64,000 nucleotides of DNA. It comes from Kitasatospora aureofaciens. GTDB taxonomy: Bacteria > Actinomycetota > Actinomycetes > Streptomycetales > Streptomycetaceae. The number at the start of each line of letters is the position of its first letter. Within the stretch, counting starts at the first letter, position 1. The DNA lies in NCBI GenBank assembly GCA_000720845.1, contig JODU01000002.1:186001-250000 (forward strand). Direction: 5' to 3'. Position numbers and translations under genes: made by a program. A model generated the notes under the pieces. That model was not told the origin of the DNA. It made no database searches and saw nothing but the letters and a program-made list of their open reading frames with translations. This document shows, piece after piece, positions 58,987 to 64,000 of the stretch.

Positions 58987-59979
58987 ATGCACACCGGACT
59001 GAGGATCACCGCCTTCGCCGCCGCCCTCGCGGCGACCTTCGGCACCGCCTACGGCGTCGGGGCGGGAGTCGACCCGATCGTCGCGGACAGCGCGCCCGCG
59101 CCCCACGACGAGCACGGCGAGCGCGACGACCGGGGCGGCCCGGGTGAGCCGACGCCACGACCGGAGGACGGCGGCCACGGGGGACACGAGAGCACTCCGG
59201 CGGGTGGCCTGCAGATCTCCGAGGGCGGCTACACCCTCGACCTCGCCACCCCGCGCGTCACCGCCGGTCAGCGCACCGAACTGCGCTTCACGGTCCGGGA
59301 CGGGAGCGGTGAGGCGGTCACCGCGTACCGGCGGGAGCACGACAAGGAGCTCCACCTCATCCTGGCCTCACGCGACCTGGTCACCTACCGCCACCTGCAC
59401 CCCACCCGCGCCGCCGACGGCACCTGGAGCACTCCCGTCGACCTGCCCGCGGCGGGTGGCTACCGCGTCTTCGCCGACTTCACCCCGGCCGTCAAGGGCG
59501 CGGAGAACCTCACCCTCGGCGCCGACCTGGCCGCCTCCGGCCGCTACGAACCGGCGCGGCTGCCGGCTCCGAACAGCACCGCCCTCGCCGACGGCTACCA
59601 GGTCGAACTCGCCGGTTCCCTGCGCCCCGGCAAGGCGAGCGAGCTGAAGCTGAAGGTGTCCCGCGACGGCGAACCCGTCAACGACCTCCAGCCCTACCTC
59701 GGCGCCTACGGCCACCTCGTCGCCCTGCGCTCCGGCGACCTCGCCTACCTGCACGTCCACCCGAACGGCGAACCCGGCGACGGCAGCACCGAACCCGGCC
59801 CGGAGATCTCCTTCACGGCCACCGCGCCCAGCGCCGGCACCTACCGCCTCTTCCTGGACTTCCGGCACCAGGGCGAGGTCCACACCGCGGCGTTCACCGT
59901 GCGCGCCGGATCGGCACCGGGCGCCACGGAGTCCGCCCCGACCGCCACGCCCGGCCACACCGACGGCCACGGGCACTGA
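58987..59979 (+). CDS. Copper-associated secreted His-rich protein
   Basis: A 330-residue exported protein. A signal peptide or membrane anchor (LRITAFAAALAATFGTAYGVGAG) is followed by a Gly/Asp/His linker (HDEHGERDD, GGHGGHE), then two beta-sandwich-like repeats (about 75-190 and 195-300), each with a His-containing strand (YRHLHP and YLHVHP). The end is His-rich (TPGHTDGHGH). The repeated HLHP/HVHP motifs and both His tails fit binding of copper outside the membrane. It is divergent from copZA and shares its CsoR-type control. The exact role, sequestration or delivery, is not known. Confidence 0.85.
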   Translation: MHTGLRITAFAAALAATFGTAYGVGAGVDPIVADSAPAPHDEHGERDDRGGPGEPTPRPEDGGHGGHESTPAGGLQISEGGYTLDLATPRVTAGQRTELRFTVRDGSGEAVTAYRREHDKELHLILASRDLVTYRHLHPTRAADGTWSTPVDLPAAGGYRVFADFTPAVKGAENLTLGADLAASGRYEPARLPAPNSTALADGYQVELAGSLRPGKASELKLKVSRDGEPVNDLQPYLGAYGHLVALRSGDLAYLHVHPNGEPGDGSTEPGPEISFTATAPSAGTYRLFLDFRHQGEVHTAAFTVRAGSAPGATESAPTATPGHTDGHGH

Positions 59980-60001
59980 CCGGCGCCCCCCTCAAGGACC
60001 C

Positions 60002-60781
60002 TCAGGCCGTGACGACCCGGACCCCGGCCTCCTCGAACCCGCGCACCAGCTCCGGGTCCGCCGCGCCGTCCGTCACCAGCGTGTCCACCGACTCGGTCGC
60101 ACAGATCCGGGCGAACGCCCGCCGGCCCAGCTTGCTGGAGTCGGCGGCCACGACCACCCGCTCGGCCCGCTCGCACAGCAGCCGGTTGATCGCGGCCTCC
60201 GCCTCGTCGTGGGCCGCGGCGCCGTGCGCGACGTCGAAGGCGACGACACCCAGGACCGCCACGTCGAGGGTCACCTGGCCCAGCACGCCGTCCGCGAGCG
60301 GCCCGATCAGCTCGTACGACTGCGCCCGGGCCACCCCGCCGGTCACCACGATCTTGAACTGCGGCCGGACGGCCAGCTCGTTGGCGATGTTGAGCGCGTT
60401 GGTGACCACGGTCAGCGCGGGCGTGCCCGAGGCCAGGTCGGTGCGCACGGCCAGGGCGCGCGCCACCTCCGTCGTGGTCGTGCCCCCGGTCAGCCCCACC
60501 GCCTCGCCGGGCGCCACCAGGGCGGCGACCGCCTGCGCGACGCGCTGCTTCTCCGAAGCCCGGCGGGCGGTCTTGTAGCGCAACGGCAGCTCGTACGACA
60601 CCCCGTGCACGACCGCGCCACCGCGCGTGCGCACCAGCATCTGCTGCTCGGCGAGCCGGTCGAAGTCGCGGCGGATCGTCGCGGCCGAGACCTCCAGCTC
60701 GGTCGCCGCCTCCTCGACGTCCAGCCGGCCTCGCTCGACGAGCAGCTCCAGCAGCGCCTTCCAGCGGGCGTCGCGGGACAT
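60002..60781 (-). CDS. DeoR/GlpR family sugar regulator
   Basis: A 259-residue regulator. The N-terminal DeoR HTH is RWKALLELLVERGRLDVEEAATELEVSAATIRRDFDRLAEQQ, and the C-terminal sugar-phosphate-sensing domain has GGTTTTEVARAL and the later VVAADSSKLGRRAFA. ATG 60781 follows GGAGG. It is divergent from the isomerase/aldolase genes, with an 8-bp inverted repeat (TTGATTGT/ACAATCAA) between; it is the likely repressor of that pair, relieved by a sugar phosphate. Confidence 0.93.
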   Translation of the reverse strand: MSRDARWKALLELLVERGRLDVEEAATELEVSAATIRRDFDRLAEQQMLVRTRGGAVVHGVSYELPLRYKTARRASEKQRVAQAVAALVAPGEAVGLTGGTTTTEVARALAVRTDLASGTPALTVVTNALNIANELAVRPQFKIVVTGGVARAQSYELIGPLADGVLGQVTLDVAVLGVVAFDVAHGAAAHDEAEAAINRLLCERAERVVVAADSSKLGRRAFARICATESVDTLVTDGAADPELVRGFEEAGVRVVTA

Positions 60782-60842
60782 CCGCGCCTCCGTTCCTCGA
60801 TCCCCGCCGACCCTAGCGCACCGCACTCTTCCCTCGGATTGC

Positions 60843-60886
60843 TTGATTGTGCTCGAAAGCTCGCTATATCTTGCAGGAACAATCAA
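60843..60886. promoter_or_regulatory. Operator/promoter between DeoR and isomerase genes
   Basis: TTGATTGT (60843-60850) and ACAATCAA (60879-60886) are perfect inverse complements 28 bp apart. Inside, TTGATT and TATATC (60865-60870), 16 bp apart, form a plus-strand promoter. DeoR proteins often bind spaced half-sites of this kind. Confidence 0.65.
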
Positions 60887-60909
60887 CCTGTCTTCGGGGA
60901 GTGTGCGAC

Positions 60910-61791
60910 ATGACGTATGTCGAGGACGAGCTCAACAGCCAGCCCGAGTGCTGGACGCGCGCGGCGGCCCAGGCCGCGCACCACACGGCGGCGCTCCCGG
61001 CGGCGGGGGAGCGGGTGGCGATCGTCGGCTGCGGCACCTCGTACTTCATGGCGCAGTCGGCGGCGGCGCTGCGCGAGGACGCGGGCCTGGGCGAGACGGA
61101 CGCGTTCGCCGCCTCCGAGTTCCCGCGGGGACGGGCGTACGACCGTGTCGTGGCCCTGACCCGCTCCGGTACCACCACCGAAGTGCTGGAACTGCTCGCG
61201 GACCTGAAGGGCCGCACCCGCACCGTCGCGCTCACCGCCGACCCCGAGACACCGGTCATGGCCGCCGCCGACGACGTGGTCGTCCTCGACTTCGCCGACG
61301 AACGGTCCGTCGTCCAGACGCGGTTCGCGACCACCGCGCTCACCCTCCTCCGCGCCCACCTCGGCCTGCACACCGAGGCCGCCGTCGCCGACGCCCGCGC
61401 CGCGCTCGCCACCGAGCTGCCCGAAGGGCTCGTCGAGTGCACCCAGTTCACCTTCCTCGGCCGGGGCTGGACCGTCGGACTGGCCAACGAGGCGGGCCTG
61501 AAGATGCGCGAGGCCTCCCTGTCCTGGACGGAGGCCTACCCGGCGATGGAGTACCGGCACGGGCCCATCAGCATCAGCACGGCGGGCACGGCGACCTGGA
61601 TGTTCGGCGAGGCGCCCGGGGGACTGGCCGACCAGGTCCGCGACACCGGAGCGCTGTGGGTGCCCGGTGAGCTGGACCCGCTGGCCGAACTGGTGCGCGC
61701 CCAGCGGCTGGCCGTCGCCGTCGCCGCCGCGCGAGGCCTCGACCCGGACCGCCCGCGCCACCTGACCCGCTCGGTCATCCTCGCCCCCTGA
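60910..61791 (+). CDS. SIS-domain sugar isomerase/deaminase (AgaS-like)
   Basis: A 293-residue protein with two SIS (sugar isomerase) domains. The N-terminal one has VAIVGCGTSYFMAQSAAAL and LTRSGTTTEVLELLADLKG; the second starts FLGRGWTVGLANEAGLKMREASLSWTEAYPAMEYRHGP, which resembles the GlmS/AgaS active-site region. It probably deaminates or isomerises an amino-sugar phosphate such as galactosamine-6-phosphate. ATG 60910 follows GGGGAG. It is 36 bp before the aldolase gene and so probably in one operon. Confidence 0.88.
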   Translation: MTYVEDELNSQPECWTRAAAQAAHHTAALPAAGERVAIVGCGTSYFMAQSAAALREDAGLGETDAFAASEFPRGRAYDRVVALTRSGTTTEVLELLADLKGRTRTVALTADPETPVMAAADDVVVLDFADERSVVQTRFATTALTLLRAHLGLHTEAAVADARAALATELPEGLVECTQFTFLGRGWTVGLANEAGLKMREASLSWTEAYPAMEYRHGPISISTAGTATWMFGEAPGGLADQVRDTGALWVPGELDPLAELVRAQRLAVAVAAARGLDPDRPRHLTRSVILAP

Positions 61792-61827
61792 CGCCCGCCC
61801 CCCCCGACGCCCGGGAAGGAACAGACC

Positions 61828-62709
61828 GTGCCCCTCGCCACCACCGGCGACCTGATCGGCCGTGCCGCGGCCGAGCGCTCCGCCGTCGCCGCCTTCAACG
61901 TCATCACCCTGGAGCACGTCGAGGCCGTCGTCGCGGGCGCCGAGTCCGTGCGCAGACCCGTCCTCCTCCAGGTCAGCGAGAACGCCGTGAAGTACCGCCA
62001 CGGCCGCCTGCTGCCCCTGGCCCGCGCGGCCGTCGCCGCCGCCGAGGGCGCCGCCGTCCCCGTCGCCCTGCACCTCGACCACGTGCAGAGCGACGGCCTG
62101 CTGCGCCAGGCCCCGGACGCCGGGTTCAGCTCCGTGATGTACGACGCCGCCCGGCTGCCGTACGCCGAGAACCTCGTGGCTACCCGGGCCGCCGCCGACT
62201 GGGCGCACTCACGGGGTCTCTGGATCGAGGCCGAGTTGGGGGAGGTCGGCGGCAAGGACGGGGCACCGCCGCTCGACGCCCACGCCCCCGGTGCCCGCAC
62301 CGACCCGGCCCAGGCGCGCGCCTTCGTCGCCGACTCCGGCGTGGACGCCCTGGCCGTCGCCGTCGGCAGCTCCCACGCCATGACCACCCGTACCGCGGCC
62401 CTCGACCACGACCTGCTCAAGGAACTGTCCGGCACCCTGGACGTGCCCCTCGTCCTGCACGGCTCCTCCGGCGTCCCGGACGCCGAACTCGCCGCCGCCG
62501 TCGCGGGCGGCATCGCCAAGGTCAACGTCGGAACCGCGCTCAACATCGCCATGACCGACGCGATCAGGGAGCACCTCGCCGCCCGTCCCGAGGCGGTCGA
62601 CTCGCGCGGCTACCTCGGCGTGGGGAGGGAGGCCATGGTCCGGACGGTGGCGGCGCTCCTCCGGGTGGTCGCCCGGACCGCGCCCGCCCCTCCTCCGGCT
62701 ACTCCTTGA
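61828..62709 (+). CDS. Class II ketose-bisphosphate aldolase (GatY/KbaY type)
   Basis: A 293-residue zinc-dependent aldolase. The motif ALHLDHVQS holds the catalytic Asp and a zinc His; other ligands and phosphate-binding parts are WIEAELGEVGG, GSSHAM, LHGSSGV and IAKVNVGTALN. It probably splits tagatose- or fructose-1,6-bisphosphate. GTG 61828 follows GGGAAGGA. With the AgaS-like isomerase this suggests an amino-sugar or galactitol route; the kinase is not in the locus. Its last 11 bp overlap the convergent methyltransferase gene. Confidence 0.9.
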   Translation: MPLATTGDLIGRAAAERSAVAAFNVITLEHVEAVVAGAESVRRPVLLQVSENAVKYRHGRLLPLARAAVAAAEGAAVPVALHLDHVQSDGLLRQAPDAGFSSVMYDAARLPYAENLVATRAAADWAHSRGLWIEAELGEVGGKDGAPPLDAHAPGARTDPAQARAFVADSGVDALAVAVGSSHAMTTRTAALDHDLLKELSGTLDVPLVLHGSSGVPDAELAAAVAGGIAKVNVGTALNIAMTDAIREHLAARPEAVDSRGYLGVGREAMVRTVAALLRVVARTAPAPPPATP

Positions 62710-63880
62710 CCGCCTTCAGCACCACGAACTTCCGGTCGCCCGCCACCAGCCGGCTGTTGCCGAACAGGCGCCGCAGCTTGACGTGGTAGCCGAGGTGCCG
62801 GTTGCCGACCACCCACAGTTCGCCGCCGGGGCGCAGCACCCGCCGCGCCCCGGTGAACATCCGCCACGCCGTGGCGTCGGTCGTCGCCTGGTGGGAGTGG
62901 AACGGCGGGTTGTTGAGCACCAGGTCGGCACTGCCGTCCGGCACCCCGGCCAGCCCGTCGCCGACCCGGAACTCCGCCTGGCCCGCGACCTCGTTCGCCC
63001 GGTACGTCGCGCGGGCCGAGGCGACCGCCTGGAACGACTCGTCGGTGAACAGCAGCTCCGCGTCGGCGTCGGCCAGCGCCACGGCCGTACCGACCACACC
63101 GTTGCCGCAGCCCAGGTCCACCACCCGCCGGAAGACCCCGGGCTCCGGCAGGTGCCGGAGGAAGAAGCGGGTGCCGATGTCGAGCCGGTCGGCGCAGAAG
63201 ACCCCGGCGTGGTTCACGACGGGGCGGCCGGACAGGAGCGGTCCGACGTCGTCGGGGAGCCGGTAGCCGAGCGGCCAGGGGTTGGCGGGCCGCTTCAGCG
63301 CGGGATCGGGCTCGGCGAAGATCAGCCGGGCCTTCCTCACGGCCAGTGACGTCCGGGTCGGGCCGACGATCCGCTCGAACAGCCGGAGCGTCGAGGTGTG
63401 GATCTCCTTCACCATCCCGGTGCCGACCACGACCGTGCCCGCGTGCAGCGACGGCGCCAGCCGCAGCAACTGGTCCTCCAGCAGGGCGAGGCTCTTCGGC
63501 ACCCGCACCAGCAGCACGTCGACGCGGTCCGGCGGCGGGTCCTGCGTGGTGAGCAGGCGCACCGAGCCCGGCTCGGCACCGCTCCGCTCCAGATTGGCCC
63601 GCGTCGCCTCCCGCGTGAGGTGGGAGTCGGTGATCTGCACCGGCCGGTGCGCCGCCAGCGCCGTCACCAGCGCTCCCCAGCGGTCGCCGACGACCACGAC
63701 CGTGCCGTCCAGGGGGACCTCCCGCTCCGCGAGGTGCGCCAGCAGGTACTCGTCGGAGGCGTCCCAGGCCCGGAGCCGGTCGCGGGGGTCCTCGGGGAAG
63801 CGGGACAGCACATGCTCCCCCCAGGGCGTCCTCATGCGGTCGTCGCGGTCGCTGCGGTCGTTCGTGCTGCGGTCGTTCAT
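62699..63880 (-). CDS. RlmG/RsmC-like rRNA guanine methyltransferase
   Basis: A 393-residue protein with two methyltransferase-like domains, as in RlmG and RsmC. The N-terminal half (TVVVVGDRWGALVTALAA) is degenerate. The C-terminal one has the SAM motif VVDLGCGNGVVG and the target-base motif LVLNNPPFHSH. These mark a 23S or 16S rRNA N2-guanine methyltransferase. The N terminus NDRSTNDRSDRDDR is encoded by short repeats. ATG 63880 lies 9 nt after TAGCCT (63890-63895) and has no SD, so the message is probably leaderless; ATG 63835 is an alternative start. Confidence 0.88.
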   Translation of the reverse strand: MNDRSTNDRSDRDDRMRTPWGEHVLSRFPEDPRDRLRAWDASDEYLLAHLAEREVPLDGTVVVVGDRWGALVTALAAHRPVQITDSHLTREATRANLERSGAEPGSVRLLTTQDPPPDRVDVLLVRVPKSLALLEDQLLRLAPSLHAGTVVVGTGMVKEIHTSTLRLFERIVGPTRTSLAVRKARLIFAEPDPALKRPANPWPLGYRLPDDVGPLLSGRPVVNHAGVFCADRLDIGTRFFLRHLPEPGVFRRVVDLGCGNGVVGTAVALADADAELLFTDESFQAVASARATYRANEVAGQAEFRVGDGLAGVPDGSADLVLNNPPFHSHQATTDATAWRMFTGARRVLRPGGELWVVGNRHLGYHVKLRRLFGNSRLVAGDRKFVVLKAVKE

Positions 63881-63958
63881 CGTGTGTCCAGGCTAGCCGA
63901 GCCGCAGCTCAGCGCCGGTCGCGCCCGGCACGCGGAGCGCGGAGGCAGGATGGGGGAC

Positions 63959-64000
63959 ATGGACGCCGAGCTGTTCCCCAGGACCCGTGCCGAGACCGCG
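63959..64000 (+). CDS. Start of a gene cut by the window end
   Basis: ATG 63959 opens the frame MDAELFPRTRAETA, which runs off the end; GGAGG lies about 11 nt upstream, and in-frame ATG 63950 is an alternative. The opening resembles the N terminus of Streptomyces AlkB-type 2-oxoglutarate-dependent dioxygenases, but 14 residues are too few to be sure. Confidence 0.4.
   Translation, partial: MDAELFPRTRAETA

Noticed and set aside
63959..64000. Firm AlkB assignment of the terminal gene
   Set aside because: Only 14 codons are visible; the resemblance is noted but not sufficient.

Overview
The window is a high-GC actinobacterial chromosome segment, almost certainly Streptomyces. Evidence: strong third-position G/C, many GTG starts, genes packed with short gaps, typical Streptomyces families (DUF5134, M56 peptidase, ROK and LacI regulators next to sugar ABC transporters, mycothiol-dependent isomerase fold), Tat and lipobox solute-binding proteins, and many genes that start within about 10 nt of a TAnnnT -10 box (leaderless type). 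I see no rRNA, tRNA, CRISPR array, insertion sequence or prophage. It reads as ordinary chromosome with two large accessory carbohydrate loci.

Layout. 1-9 kb: end of a secreted LVIVD-repeat protein, a TetR regulator with a clear operator, a decayed HAD hydrolase, PAP2 phosphatase, M56 peptidase, DUF5134 membrane protein, a FUSC-MarR operon, two VOC proteins and a GNAT. 9-18 kb: GDPD, an operon of a large unassigned protein with an SDR and a threonine aldolase, a transglutaminase-like protein, acyltransferase, thioredoxin, flavin reductase and etfBA ending in a strong terminator. 18-32 kb: citrate-lyase-beta-like protein, LacI regulator divergent from a ROK kinase across a perfect palindrome, a small secreted protein, a TmrB-like/NUDIX fusion, MBL hydrolase, M20 peptidase, geranylgeranyl-reductase-family enzyme, a two-component system, MarR and a minisatellite.

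32-50 kb is the most interesting part: two CUT1 sugar ABC systems back to back. Locus 1 (33.3-41.7 kb) has a LacI repressor, twin operators, Tat lipoprotein binding protein, two permeases, a GH2 enzyme and a secreted beta-propeller/ricin-lectin protein. Locus 2 (41.7-50.1 kb) has a ROK regulator, a GH1 beta-glucosidase, two permeases, a lipoprotein binding protein and a divergent GH31 whose active-site residues coincide in sequence number with E. coli YicI alpha-xylosidase. Together GH31, GH1 and the transporter point to uptake and intracellular breakdown of xyloglucan oligosaccharides. Neither locus encodes an ATPase subunit, so they probably use a shared MsiK-type ATPase elsewhere.

50-64 kb: class V aminotransferase, a frameshifted PucR remnant, a DUF3533-like membrane protein and Dps, a Gfo/Idh oxidoreductase, secreted phospholipase A2, second PAP2, a copper locus (CopA and CopZ divergent from a His-rich secreted protein, with two CsoR-type palindromes each inside a promoter), a DeoR regulator divergent from an AgaS-like isomerase and class II aldolase, an RlmG-like methyltransferase, and the start of a further gene.

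Recurring features: three places where the 3' end of a gene is repeated just downstream of it (6.8-7.1, 7.2 and 31 kb), several convergent gene pairs whose stop codons overlap, and an unusually long inverted repeat terminator embedded in a stop codon (42.95 kb). I did not find a clearly new defence or biosynthetic system; the best novelty candidates are the TmrB-NUDIX fusion, the unassigned protein at 10.0-11.4 kb, the propeller/lectin locus and the gene-tail repeats.
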